Source: Tetranychus cinnabarinus
Lineage: Eukaryota; Arthropoda; Arachnida; Trombidiformes; Tetranychidae
DNA length: 64,000 bases
Assembly (NCBI GenBank): GCA_022266195.1
Contig: WHVY01000006.1
Location: 992,001-1,056,000, forward strand
Reading direction: 5' to 3'
In this document: one piece after another, positions 45,434-58,313 of the stretch
How the letters are laid out: each line of letters opens with the position of its first letter
How positions within the stretch are numbered: the first letter of the stretch is position 1
The notes under the pieces: generated by a model
Seen by the model: only the letters and a program-made list of their open reading frames with translations
Database searches by the model: none
What the model was told of the DNA's origin: nothing
Translations under genes and position numbers: made by a program

Positions 45434-46683
45434 ATGTAAATAAGTGACTTGATTTATTTACTCAAAAAGTAAATCATTCAACATTAAGAATTGTCACATT
45501 AAACTCAAGTTAACCAACATTTTTGGCGCCTTTACTTTCAAATATATGCTCAACAACACCATCTAGGGATGACTAAACAGGACGTAAATGTTATTAAAAA
45601 GAAAATTGTGATTCTTTTCTCAACTCAATAATCATTGTATCTTTTATCTTGATTGTTGATCAGGAACAGATAATCTTCATTAATTTTTATATCTGTTCAA
45701 ATATTTTCGATGGCTTAACAATATCTCATCAACATATTACATCGTTCAACCTTTAATATTTATTGACTTTTTTTACTATTTTTGTTTTGTTGTTGGTCTC
45801 TACTATCAACAAGCATCATTGAATTATTTTTATTCCTATTCTCTTCTGATTTTTGTAATTCTGTTTCATCAACATTATTATTTCATTCTTTGACTGGTTT
45901 AATTACATAACCATCTGACGTCTATTGAATGGGCTGTTCTGATCGACACGAGATACTCCTCTCTATAATTTTTTCTGCTCTTTTCAGTTCTCCCTCCCTC
46001 CCTTCCTGTCCTCAATCCTCTCTTCTTCAATCTTGATTTTCAAGCTATTGACTGACGATAGGTTACCATCGCCATCACCAACATCATCTTCATCACCAAT
46101 ATATTTCACTCGAACAGTTTCAATCCTGGATGAATAAGTTGCTTAAGTAAGAAAACTTGGACACAATTCTTCATTTACTTCCAATATGACTTATTTTTTC
46201 TCATTTCCATGAAATATTTACCTATCTTTTTCTCCCTCTATCTCTCTTTTCAGTTGCTCACTCTTCCTCTAATCCATGCTACTTTCCTGGTTCAATGATT
46301 TTTTTACTCGATGCTGCTTCAACTTGCAAATCAAAGTATAATGTCAACACTAAATATTTTTTCCTGGTTTACATTTCCATTTTATTGCAACTGAATGTTT
46401 AACTTGTAGAGATTATTGATTACTTGAACTCACCTTACATTCATTATAAACCAGTGGACAATACATTATTTATTTCATTAACACTATCATTACCTCATTG
46501 AATCAGTCTGTTGATTCAATGAATGTGTGCCAAATATTCAACATTTCTTCAGTGCATCTACCTATTTATTTCAAGTGTATCTGTGTAACTGTGTTTCACT
46601 TGTGCATCTAACATTCGCCTTCACATTAACTTGGATTGATCTCTATTTCATCTTTTTTTAAAACCCTTTGTTCAACGGACAAC
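45434..46683. other. Intergenic / leader of the kinase gene
   Basis: Pyrimidine-rich blocks (45990-46030, 46230-46270) and many TTCAC/CATCA words; probably 5' regulatory and untranslated sequence of the kinase gene. No ORF supported. Confidence 0.5.
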
Positions 46684-49668
46684 ATGAAACTGTTTCACCA
46701 TTCAACACCAAATGAACATCCTCACCAGAAAGACAAAACAGCGGTTTTTCCTTATCAACTTGATACAAGTATAGCGCCTTCAACCAAAGGAAAGAGTGAT
46801 AAACTAGTTGATTGCTGGTTAAACATGGCTCCAACCATTTTAATTAGTCCAACGAACCAAGATGACGGAAATAATTTTGTATCAAACGATATTTCTGAAT
46901 CAGTTAATCCTCTGTCGCCAAACAAATCTAATCTCTCGTCTGATAACACTCTTATGATCATCAACACTGACACTAATAACATTAACAACAACAATAATAA
47001 TAACATTAATAGCTTCAATAAAACGAGGAAAACAAATTGGATTCAATTATCTGGTCACGAGAATACCTTCGCATTTGGTAGTCCAGGAATCTTGTATAAA
47101 AAATGTAAATCTGATGGCAACGAAGCTCTTGCCTACAAATCACTAATGGAAGAAGCAACTATGAAACCTTTTGTACCTAATTTTTACGGCTGCCTAACCG
47201 TTAACGGATCATGTTGCATTGCCATTGACAATCTATTATACCATTTTGACAATCCCTACATTATGGATATCAAAATGGGATCAAGGACTTTTCTGGAGGA
47301 CGAAGTTTCAAATGGTGAACCAAGAGCAGATCTGTATGAGAAAATGATTAAACTGGATCCTAGTGCCTTATCTGAAGCAGAGAAACAAGTCAAGGCGATA
47401 ACCAAATTGAAATATATGCAACTTCGGGAGCAATTGAGTTCCTCCTCAACTTTAGGATTTCGTATTGAAGCATTCAAGGTGAGCAAGTCAACCATGTTTG
47501 TGTAAACTGTGAGAATAACAAAACTAGGCTATTATGGTTATGACAGGGATATATAAAAAGTCAACCCATGACAGAAACTGATAATCAATTATACAACATT
47601 CATTCATTGAAATGGCTAATGTTTACTTTTAGATGGTGTGTTTTGAAAGGAAAGGAAAGAACTATTCAAAGAAGCAGATATAAAATAATTTCAGAGAAAC
47701 TGAATTTTCTCCTTTTTTTAGAGGACCTTATATTGTGACAAATTATCTTGTATAACATTTTCGGCTCTGAAGTGCAAATGAATTTTTTTCTATCCATGCT
47801 TAAATTTACATAGAACTGGCAAGCTCTTTTAAAAAGTTACTTATTAAATTGTAATTAAGTAATTGAAATTATTATTTCATTTTAATGAATCATGCATTAA
47901 AATAAAGCCACATGTTTGAACGTTCCGGTGATTCAGTTTTTTAACCGTTTTCACATTAATACTCATGAGATATTGTTTTTCATTTTGAAACCCTACTCAT
48001 CAACCACATTTTACTTATGACTCGCAAAATATTACGAATCTGGTAAAGAATTGACATTAATGACAACAAATCACCGAGAAAAGGCTGAGAATTAAGAAAA
48101 GTCTGACTTGACTGTGTTTACTTATGATTCTTGAACCTTTATGCTTTCACGATTTCACCATTTATTCATTGGAGAAACAGCAATAAACTCATGTTTAAAG
48201 ACATATAACTTACAGTATAATGATAGTGATGAAAACACCTGAATTAAAATAGTAATCAGAAGATCTGTATTCATCTTATCCGTAGTAATTTTAAAGATTC
48301 ATGAGACTTTGTTTACTTTAGCGTAAGCAAATACCCAAAAGGTGTAAATGTGTGTATGTATGTTATGAGTACATTGATATGACGGTTTAATCTCAATCAG
48401 TTCCTTGATTGAACACATTTTGTATTCAAATTATCTGGGTTTGTGTGACTTTTACTTGCAAATATTGAAATTTTTACATGTAAACTTTTAACCTTTTCAA
48501 CTGCCTTATGATCTACCATCATTATTACCGTCAAACATAATCAAATGATTGTGTTAATTTCAATGAATGACTCTTGTCACATTAATTAGCCCTCAACTGT
48601 TCTCCCTCCAGATTTTTTTTTATTATTGATCATCAAGTTACAAGCACGATTATTTTCATTACCATGACTATCACTATTGCAACTATTAATTTACTTTACT
48701 TTTTTTATATCATTCAGTTGAAGATTAAATTATTGACTGAAAGATGAAGCGCAACAAGATTCTGGTTAATGTGGTGATTATTTCAGATGATTATCGGATA
48801 AAGAGATGAAGTTTGAAACCCTTGAAAAAAGCAGCTCAAATGGAAAAACAGTGTTCCCCTTTTTTTAAGATCAGTTATTCATCTAATCAATAGATTCCAT
48901 CCATTTTTAGTTGAAAGATGAGTTTGAAAGGCACAGAAAGGATTGATTGTTGTATAACTGAATCAACTTGAAATCTACTTATCACCAGTTCACCACTTAT
49001 TAACCGTAATGCCTTCAGTTTAACGATTTCCAATCAATATTTGGAATCCTTTTATTACTCCTTTTTAAACCAATTTTAACTTTTCCTTTGCTTTTGACTC
49101 ACCGGGAAGAAATGCTAGTTTTAGTCATTCAGTTCAACTGATATGAATCACGGTCAGAACTGATAATGGGTTGACTAAGAGAGTAAACGGATTTTATTTG
49201 TTATGAGAATAAAAAAACAGATTTAATGTAATCAGATGACTTGATATTAATTATTTTTTTTTTCTTATCTTTTTTCTTGTTTTATTACTTTTCAAGCAGA
49301 CGAATCTTCACCGAACCAAAGCCAAAGATTTATCATTTGTAAAGACGAGAGAACAAGTAAAAGAAGTTTTGAGACAATTTCTGCCGGCTGATCGCGATCA
49401 GTTCAACAAAATTTTGGACCGTTTGAATCTGATTCAATCATCTTTCAAGTGTTCATCCTTCTTTCAATCCCATGAAGTTGTTGGTAGCAGTTTACTGATG
49501 GTCTATGATTCCTGTAAAGTGGGCATTTGGATGATTGACTTTGCTAAAACTGTCCCCTTGCCTGAAGGTATTACCATTGACCATGTTTCCCCTTGGGTTC
49601 AGGGTAACCACGAGGATGGTTATTTATTTGGATTGGAAAATTTAATCAACGTTATAAAGGAATTTTAA
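46684..49668 (+). CDS. IP3K: Inositol-trisphosphate 3-kinase
   Basis: Two coding exons, 46684-47478 and 49300-49668, joined in phase 0 across a 1.8-kb intron; 387 residues. The N-terminal about 110 residues are low complexity, including an asparagine run (INNNNNNNINS). The catalytic domain follows: WIQLSGHENTFAFGSPGILYKK, FVPNFYG, the inositol-phosphate signature PYIMDIKMGSRTFLEDE, KYMQLREQLSSSSTLGFRIE, KTREQV, SSLL, and IDFAKTVPLPEG with the metal-binding Asp. The long insert after the signature and LGFRIE distinguish IP3 3-kinase, which makes Ins(1,3,4,5)P4 from InsP3 downstream of calcium signalling, from IPMK and IP6K. No clear calmodulin-binding helix is seen before the domain. Start: first ATG in the frame; further 5' exons are possible. 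Confidence 0.93.
47479..49299 (+). other. Intron of the kinase gene
   Basis: Begins GTGAGC and ends TTCAAGCAG; 1.8 kb with no second gene or repeat recognised. It is much longer than the other introns in the window. Confidence 0.8.
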
Positions 49669-52363
49669 CAAAGCGAAAAGATAACAAAGTTGGAAATGAA
49701 GATTGAAAAGCGATCTCAAAAGCAAAGAAAAGAAAAAGAAGAAAATGAAATCGCATGATTACAGAAATCATTTACATCATTATCATGGACACTATTGACA
49801 TGAACATCAAGCAACTGAAAAGTGCACAATTCATCATTCAATTACAATTATCATCGCCAACATCAACATAAACATCAGCATTAATATTAACAACTTTAAC
49901 AACAAAGTTGATTGAAAGAAATGCGAAACCTCCTTCTTAACCAGCTCATTTTATTTGATTTTTTTTCTTTCTCTCTCCAATTCAACTTTATAGTTGTTTG
50001 CCTCTTCACTTAATTGTATTAATTTACTTTAAATCATCAGATTAGAGGTTTACTTTTACACTTTCCCCAGCTTCTTACATTTCAAATGATTTTTCGTCAA
50101 TCCACTTCCATTTAGTTTCCATTTGATTCAATCAACTTTCAAATCTGCCATGAAACAAAAAAATATGAACCCAATGCCTTGAATAGCTTCTCAGCCCGTA
50201 ACCATCATCATTTCATCTCTCGCCATTTAATCATCGCCATCATTGTTATAACTATTATTTAATGTGCCAAAGTATAACCACAATCAACTCCATTTCTTCA
50301 ATCACTTCCTCTTCCATCACCACCACCACCATCTTCACCAACAACATCAACATCTTTTTCCCTCCTACATCCTTAGTTTCACCGAGCCAACCGCCGTTGA
50401 AACAATTGTATCACAATATTTTTCCTCTCTCACCAATTAACACCATTCTAATATTATAATTATTATCACATAATCACTGCTAATTGATAAATCAATTATA
50501 TAAATATTATAATAATTCAATTATTTATCACATAAACGTCAACCCAAGTTTAAATTTTTATATTTAAATATTTTTCTCTCTTTTTTTCCTAACCAATTAC
50601 TTGCACTTTTTTTGTACCCACCGAGAAGACAGACAAATCATTGTATTAATATATAAATATTAATGACACCAAATGAGCACTTTAACCACCATAAAAAAAG
50701 CAACAAGAAATAAGTTTATAAAAAATAAAGCTAAAAGTTTCCTATGAAAAGTGTAAAAATCAAGAAATTCAAGTTGAAAATTGCATCTGAAGTTTAGGCG
50801 TGAAAAAAAAGAAACCAAAATTGACTATTCTTTACCATTTCAATAATTTAAACTCGAAACATTGCGTTGAAAATGGGTTTACATTTTCACCATGAACCAT
50901 TACAAGATTGAAACAAGATTGAATGAGACAAGGAAATGATTTGAAGTTGATTGTAAGTCAAACTCGTGTTCACTTGATGAAGTTTATACCTTGAAGTACA
51001 TGTACTTTTAGTTTAAGCAATAAACTGGGCAGTTCTTCACCATCATAATCATTATCATCACATTCATTCATTGAAAAATACTTGAAAGTTGAAGAGGAAC
51101 CAAAACATTGCCCTTCACCATCCTGGTTTGCTATTGATGCAATTGAAGCAAGTTAAACTTGCTCCAAAGCGGAGCTCTTCAAGTTACTCTAATCACTGTA
51201 CAGTCCCTTTAGACGTCAATCCAAGATCCATATTAATTAGTGTTGCTTTTTAATCAACTTTCCAGTTTCTCAAACCACTGAACAAATGAACTCAATCTAT
51301 TGATTCATCAAAATGTCTACGTAACAAGACTCAACATGAGGCTATAATAAACTGCAATCAAGTCTATTTTTAAATCGGCAAAGTAAACATAATTTTATTA
51401 CAACATCTAAATATACAATTAATGAATTAATGATCAACTCTTCCGTTGTCTATTTTCAAATGATTATGTTAATATTACATTCCTAATGAAACATTACAAT
51501 CGGTATTTCAATAGATATTTGATTACAAAACGAAAAATTATTTTTACTCAATTTTTGCTAAATAAAGGTTTCATTGTTGCTATCATGGTTATCACTGAAT
51601 GTTGAACAAAAAGATGATTTTTCATGTTTCTTTCCCAATCTATTTGAGCTAAATTATGTTATCATATCACTTGATAACTCATGATATTAACTGGGAATCG
51701 TTAAACAATAGCAGGCTTGATATGATTCCTTCAACCTTTCTCCGGTTTTGATTAAATCTGTTTTAATTTCACTATTTTGTTTGACTTATTGTTTCTAACC
51801 GACACATTTTTTTACAGTTTATTGTACTTTACATTGTCTTCTATTAATAGATATTTGTTCCTCTTCGATACTCCATTGTCTTGAATTTTACGTCAATATT
51901 TCAATCTTGATTCGATGGTTTAAAGTCTAACTATTGACATCATATTGGGTGTTACGATTAACACTCTTTCCCATGGTTTTGATAAATCTTTGCCTCTCAA
52001 TGGATACTTTTTTAGATTTCATTGTTTTTTCCCGTTTTTAGTTTCAAGTTCAAATAGGTTGTTTAATTTGATGTTGTTGGCATCTCATCATGATAGCCAA
52101 TTTTATTCAATTATTGTACTTTAATTGTTGAAATGCCAGCAATTTAATGTGAAAGGTTTTCAAATGATCTTTGCAATAAGATTGAAACGGTTTAGATTGA
52201 AGTGTTAACACTTTATTTTAGGTTTTATTTATATTTTATTCAAGTTTAATCGAGTCAGCATTATGTTTAGTCTTGATACAGATTATATTGGCATCCTTTG
52301 AGAGTTATTTATGGATAAGGCTTTTCATGTTATCCTCCAACAATTTGAAATGTTTGAGGTAAC
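49669..52363. other. Intergenic, nothing recognised
   Basis: Includes the kinase 3' region (ATC/CAT-rich) and sequence downstream of the cystatin. The open frame at 50262-50459 is a serine/threonine low-complexity translation. Confidence 0.5.
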
Positions 52364-52876
52364 TCAGAGTTGACTACATGAACTGGTAACTATGTTTGTA
52401 TTTTGGGTCTTTGCCTCCAACCAGAAAGTGTAAACGCACTTCTCTCGAAGACTCTGAAAATTTTGTTATAAGGTTAATGTTATTCAATGTATCATTTGAC
52501 TTGGATAAGCTCATTCATCTCATGTAACATGAGATTCTGGGGAATCTTTTTCAAACTCATATCAAATGTTATCTTTAATACTTACATTTGGCTCTACTTG
52601 GCATAGCATGGCTGCTTCATCCTCTTTGGCGCAATGTGTTTCCCCAATGACTAAAGTAACCTCGTATTTCAAACCATTTACAACTTGCATTCGAGCTGAT
52701 TCAACATTGACCAATTTTCGGTAGTAAAGAGTGTCTTCGTCGCTGTTTCGATGGTTAATGGCCATTTGAGAAAGAAGGTGAACTGTCTGGTTGTCGACAT
52801 CGACGTCTCTCCATCCACCCAATAAAGCTTCGGAGACACCGAATAGGCATATTGCTAAGGCAAGAATAACTTTCAT
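52364..52876 (-). CDS. Secreted cystatin (cysteine protease inhibitor)
   Basis: Two minus-strand exons, 52876-52586 and 52453-52364, with intron GTAAGT...TTTCAG in phase 0; 126 residues. The signal peptide MKVILALAICLFGVSEA is followed by LLGGW (the conserved N-terminal glycine), an alpha-helix (VHLLSQMAINHRN), the first hairpin loop Q-V-V-N-G (QxVxG) after helix and strand, and cysteines at CAKEDEAAMLC and at CVYTFW...SSC, as in type-2 cystatins with two disulfides. They block papain-like proteases such as cathepsins L and B; in arthropods they act in gut, saliva or eggs. The second hairpin has FW instead of the usual PW. Exon 2 was found by extending past the GTAAGT donor. Confidence 0.9.
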
Positions 52877-54914
52877 GGTAGAAAAGGTTAATTTTACGAT
52901 TCTATTAACGAAATAATTGTGATTCTAATGTTGATCAAACTTAATAATTTCTCTACTTTAAGCCTCATTCTGTCTTCTTGTTTTTACTCGTTAATCTGTA
53001 TTCAATCTAATCAGTATAACTCATTGTCTACTTCAATAAGCCATTGTTCAGGTTCGATAATTCATTGTTCTTTGATGTTTTTCTTTAGAAGAGAAAATGA
53101 TTCTTATTTTAATCATTTGATAATCAGTTGAGTGAATTATGGGATTTGGAAACACATCCTTTTGTTGTAATATAATCGCATAAGTATTACCAAGATTAAT
53201 AACAAGATTTTGTACAAAAATATTACACAAGCTGCCAACTTATGCCAACTTATCTGGATCATTTGCAACTAATTTATTTTCTCGGAAATTTCTTTTAAAT
53301 CTTTCAGTGGTAATTCTAAATTGTTGAACTATCAAAATCAAAATCACAAAGCTAAATTTACTTGTTGAATTGTTTTGCTTCAATCGACATTCAATTTTTA
53401 ATCAGCTTTTACTGCGCCATCTGCTGGGTGTTTAAGTCACTATTTTTACTTAAGAAGTTATTTTTCATCAATTGATTAAATCCTTGATTCTTTCGTGCAT
53501 TAAAGCGATTGTTGGATGAAATATGAAAGTTTGTTCAGCATACTAAAGGAATCAATAAGAGTGAAGCCATTTTTGACAGTCTATCAAGACGTAAAAATAA
53601 AAAATTTAGTTTGTGGTCAAAACTGTTACATAGAAATCTGATGTCATGAAGTCTAAGTTTTACCCTCGAATAGCCACTTTTATTCAATTTTCGTGACAAA
53701 ATTTTCGCGATGAAGAGTAAGAGTTGCTTGTTGCTCGACTGATCCAGAAAAATTGGTGAAAGAATAACAACAGGAAAATAAAGAAATCTGTAAAGAAACC
53801 CTTTCTGTTTACTTTGTTTGGTTATTTGGGGCAGATTCTTACAGTTTAATCACCAATGAGTTGTTTTTGTTTTCAAAAAGATCTGAGATCCATACATGGC
53901 CCAATAGATTATTTTTACACTTTGACTTCAAATCTTTGACTCGATCACAAAAATGAAGAGACAAATGAAAATAACTCTTTAGCTGTCGATATCACTCACT
54001 TCATTTCCCAATAACATTGGGTTGAGATTTATGCACATTTTTTGCTCACTTTGCTAAAGAAAGTAGAGTCTATCAGCATTCTGGTTTTAGCTGATTTATT
54101 TCCATGAAAACGTTACCAGAAAAGCTTTTGGGCCAAAATCACACTGTTATTGAAACGTAATGAAAACCTAATAAAGCCAAAAGCTTCTCTAGGCTTTACC
54201 AGCAAATGACTGCATTCAGCCATTCTTGATTTAGATCTTGAGATGCAAATTGTCTTCACTTGAATTATCTACCTTTTGGACTAACATTACTTGTTATTAG
54301 TCTCTATTGGTCATTTCATAAACAATGATAACTGGACCTGGTCGATAACCTTTAATCTTGCTATTTATGATGCAATTGTATACTAAATCAATTGTGACTT
54401 TCATCAAATTATTTGAAACAACTTAATGAATTTATTTATCAGAAAAGCTTAAATTACATCAATTGTAACTTATAATCAAAGATGTATGTTAAATTGAAAA
54501 TGAAAGTCAGGGAAGTAAACAATTTTATAGTGCGGTTGAGGTTTTTCATTATTTTAGAGGTGACAAGATAAATGATATTATTAATTACTTATTGATATAC
54601 AAGTAATGCATTTATATTTAAGGTTTATATTTATATCATCAGTAACGGATGGAACATCATTCAAGCAAATCAGTGGATTGAAAAGACACGCAGTCCGCTT
54701 TAATTAATCAGATTCCTGATGGTTTCAACGATCTCCTTTTTCCTTCTTCATTCCTGGGTTTGGTGAAATTATCCTTTAATCGATTCAATTATTTTAATTT
54801 AATTTCAATTGATTCTCCAGGAATCATTTCCAATTATTACAGACTTTCAGTGAAAGTAAAGGCTGGTCAAATCAGTTAACCATAACCTCCAAGGAAACTT
54901 TGCATATCAAAAGG
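52877..54914. other. Intergenic, nothing recognised
   Basis: Between the divergently oriented cystatin and the secreted Pro/Val-rich gene. No ORF or repeat supported. Confidence 0.5.
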
Positions 54915-54922
54915 TATATAAG
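54915..54922 (+). promoter_or_regulatory. TATA box of the Pro/Val-rich secreted gene
   Basis: TATATAAG lies about 30 bases before TCAGATG (54945 on), a good arthropod initiator, and about 105 bases before the start codon at 55019. A strong, classical core promoter, typical of highly expressed secreted proteins. Confidence 0.65.
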
Positions 54923-55018
54923 CATTTTCCAATCAATCTTTTAATCAGATGAGTTTCAGTTAATCAAGAATCATTTAGATTTATATTGTGTGATATATTG
55001 TGTATACGAAACATTAAA

Positions 55019-55679
55019 ATGAATACAATCCAGTTGACTCTTGTTTTTGGTTTAGTTTTTGCCATCCATTCAGTTCAAGGAGGCAAAGGCGGTGGACACA
55101 TAATCATTGGTGGAGGAGGTGGACATCCACCACCACAAGCACATCCTGTGCCTGTTCCAATGCCAGTTCCAGTTCCAGTTCGTCATCCAGTTTACATACC
55201 AATTGGTAAGTGAAAGGCAAAAGGATTATCTCAAATAACTGTTGATCTTTTTTGTCATTTCCAATAGTGAAACACATTCCATATCCAGTAACCAAACACG
55301 TTCCAATTCATGTTCCCGTTCACGTTCCTGTGCCAGTCCATGTTCCAGTAAAAGTACCAGTTCACATTCCGTAAGTACAAACAGTGAGTCCAGTTTCAAT
55401 ACACCAATTAATGTCTTTCATCTTGACGACAGAATCAAAGTGGAGAAACATTATGAACACCATCACAAGGGCTGGTCCCATTTAGGAGATGATCATTTCG
55501 GTGATGAAGGCTTATATGGTGGCCACGATGAACACAATTTCAAGGAACAGGGTCACGAAGGCTATGGTCATGGTGGTTATGGTCATGAAGGTTATGGCCA
55601 TGAAGGTTATGGTCATGAAAGTTATGGTAATGAACATGGTTACGGTCATTATGATCATGACTCTTATTCCTCAAAGTGA
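55019..55679 (+). CDS. Secreted Pro/Val- and His/Gly-rich structural protein
   Basis: Three exons, 55019-55205, 55268-55370, 55433-55679, introns of only about 62 bases, phases consistent; 178 residues. The start at 55019 rather than the upstream in-frame 54986 gives a clean signal peptide, MNTIQLTLVFGLVFAIHSVQG. The mature chain has three blocks: Gly-rich (GGKGGGHIIIGGGGG); a long dipeptide array of Pro-Val/Val-Pro with His (PVPVPMPVPVPV; HVPVHVPVPVHVPVKV) that runs straight across the first intron; then an acidic His-rich part and a pentapeptide array of GHEGY type with Tyr. Such composition suits an extracellular matrix, cuticle, eggshell or silk-gland protein; no defined family is recognised. 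AATAAA follows at about 55699. Exons 2 and 3 were joined by splice sites, and the reading frame across the joins preserves the repeats. Confidence 0.8.
55553..55640 (+). repeat. 15-bp coding tandem repeat
   Basis: About five to six copies of a unit like ggtcatgaaggttat, encoding Gly-His-Glu-Gly-Tyr with variants. Confidence 0.8.
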
Positions 55680-58241
55680 ATGTGATTTATATAAATAATA
55701 AATAAATTTTGTTTTATAATAACATGGAAAACATTATTTTTGTTATTGAAGTATTGACACTCTTACATGTATAGCATTTCGTATCATTGACTTGAGTTAT
55801 CATATGAATTCAGTAAAGTTTAAAGTAAAATATAACCATATTGTTGAGAGGCAAATAATTTGATAATCACACAGGTCATAGGAGAGTAACCAGATTAATG
55901 AAAATAGAATCATCGCGAGAAAAATTAAAAACTCCGAAAGTTGGAAAAGGCAAAGCTCGTTATACAAAAAGTTGAAGAATTTAAAATACCTCCATAGCTG
56001 CAGTTGGCAGGTTTATAACTGATTTAAACTCAAATAAAGGTTCAACCTTTGCTCATTTTTGATAATTGTGACATTTGTGTCAATTTTTGATCTTTAAACT
56101 CATCAGATAGTGATTTTAATACCCAAAAGAGGGCAACACTGATGCTTGAATTTTAAAAATTCAATTTTTACCTTTTTATTTGGTGGCGCCTTAAAAGCTA
56201 CCTTTGCTCAGTTTTACCAATTTTTATTGCAATCTAAAACTTTGCAGACTTAGAAACTGCATTAAATCCAGTAATTTTGTGATAATTTTAAATAGGTTTC
56301 AATATTTTATTAAAACAGTTTTTTCAAAAGAACAATAAATTTTTATTCGAGAAATTGTAAAAGTTAAATAACAATATTAATTGTAAAAGCACTAGAAATA
56401 AAAGGAAAATCAAAGGTGATGAACGATTCAGGCTCAAGACAATACATTTTACTTGTTAGATATACTGAACTCTCTTAAATTAGGTACAATTTAACTTTAT
56501 GATTAATTCAAAGTCTTTGTAAATCAACATTTGTCTTTTATTCAATTTTGAAAGACACACCTATCAATCTTATGCGTAGTTTTGTCAAGTTTTAATGACT
56601 TACCTAACATTTAGTATGATTGACCGGTCATATTATTGAATAAATCTCAATTAATAATCTCAATCAAATGAATATTTCTAATGAGTGCTATTCGATTCCT
56701 TTAAGAAATGAAACGTAAACGAATCTCAAAATTTGAATTGAAATATGAATAATCCAAACATTTTAATTGTCAATTGGTTGTCGCAGTCCATACCAAAGAG
56801 GTACAAGAATCAGGAAGCAAAATGTGCATAAAATCTCAGCATTTCTTAGGTTACGCAGAAAATGTTATATCTAATTGAATTTTCCAACAGTCTAAAATAA
56901 ATTATTCAATTTCTACAAAAAATAGCAACAATTTGGGTTTCAAAAAGCAAAGTTGAATCAGTGATTTGCAAGTATTAAACTGAAACTGATGTTAGAGATC
57001 ATTTTAATTGGAATGATGAGATTAACCTAATAACCATAACTTGATTATTGGGTAAGAAATGCCGGTTGCTAATAGCTGTACCAACTATTGAATGTACTAA
57101 TATCTTCAAACTAATGTAATCTTTGTTTTACCAAAATTTCAAACTCTGAAAAAAGGATAAATTATGAAGTATAACATTTGGAAAGTTGATCTAATCTTGA
57201 CAACATTGATGAGTTGTCCAATTTTCCCCTGTCTCTGGATCTTTCTAAATTATCTGTTGAATGTCTGCAGATCTATGGCCAAGTTTGGGTCTGGTGTGAA
57301 TAGAAAACTTGGACAAGTTCCACGGGAAAAGCAGAAAGAATGGAGCAAAAAAACATTTTATCGATAAATTGTATCCATTGAGTGACCATCCACTGAGAGT
57401 TGAATTTTGGATAAAAGTCCAAGTTTGCAGAAATGGCAAAGTCAAGCTTGAAGAGTTAAGAAAGGGAAAATGAAGAGTGAATTTTTGAAAACAAGCAAAG
57501 CATAAAGAAAAGAGGAATAAAAAATAGAAGATGATAATAAAGATGAAGATGAGAAAGAGCCTGAGTTAACGTCCAGCCAAGCATCGGAAACACAAGACGT
57601 AAACAGGATTTTTGGAAATCCTTTCAACATTAACATGTTCATGTTAGTGGACCTGGCAAACCTGTGCAGGATGAAAAAGAAAGAGAATGAATATTAGAAG
57701 AAAGAGAGAGATTGAGTGAGTGAGTGAGATAGAGGAAGATTGAAACAAGTTGTTGGGCATGAGACTGGAGAGTAAAGGTTGTTTGCCGTTACTTGAATGA
57801 CGATCATTTTCACGTGTTTACTGTTTCAGCGTTTTGTGTTCACTCAACAGTCAACCAACATCTGAATAACAAAAAGTGTTTCGTCTTTTTTTGTTGATTG
57901 TTGTTTGAAGAGGCAAATCAAACAATCCTCTACTTTTGAACTATTAAGTGATTGTTAACCACCTTTGACAGTCTTTGTGTTCATCTTCAATTGTTGTAAT
58001 TCATTTGATTCCTTCCTTGTCTCTGGATAAACAACTGTATTCCAATACATTTCAATGTTGATTCCCATTTACAATTGATCAAAGTGAATTTATCTGGTAG
58101 TTGAAAGTGCAAATTGTGGATATATTTAACTGGATTAATTTATGACCATAACAGTTATCGGTGAATCGTGTAAATCTGGAAGAAAAAGATAATAGAACTT
58201 GTTAATACGGAATTTCATTTTACTTTTCTTAAAGTGTTCAA
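55680..58241. other. Intergenic, nothing recognised
   Basis: No gene supported. GAGT tetranucleotide run at about 57712-57729. Confidence 0.5.
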
Positions 58242-58313
58242 ATGGATAACAATTGTTTCAGTGGGAATTTGATCAACAGTTATCAACAGCAACTTGACAA
58301 AAATATCATCATG
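58242..58313 (+). CDS. Possible first coding exon of an unseen gene
   Basis: ATGGATAACAATTG (start context caaATGG) opens 24 codons, polar and Asn/Gln-rich (MDNNCFSGNLINSYQQQ), up to a consensus GTAAGT donor at 58314. No acceptor exon can be recognised in the remaining 5.7 kb, so if real the gene has a very long first intron and continues beyond the window. It may equally be chance. Confidence 0.25.
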
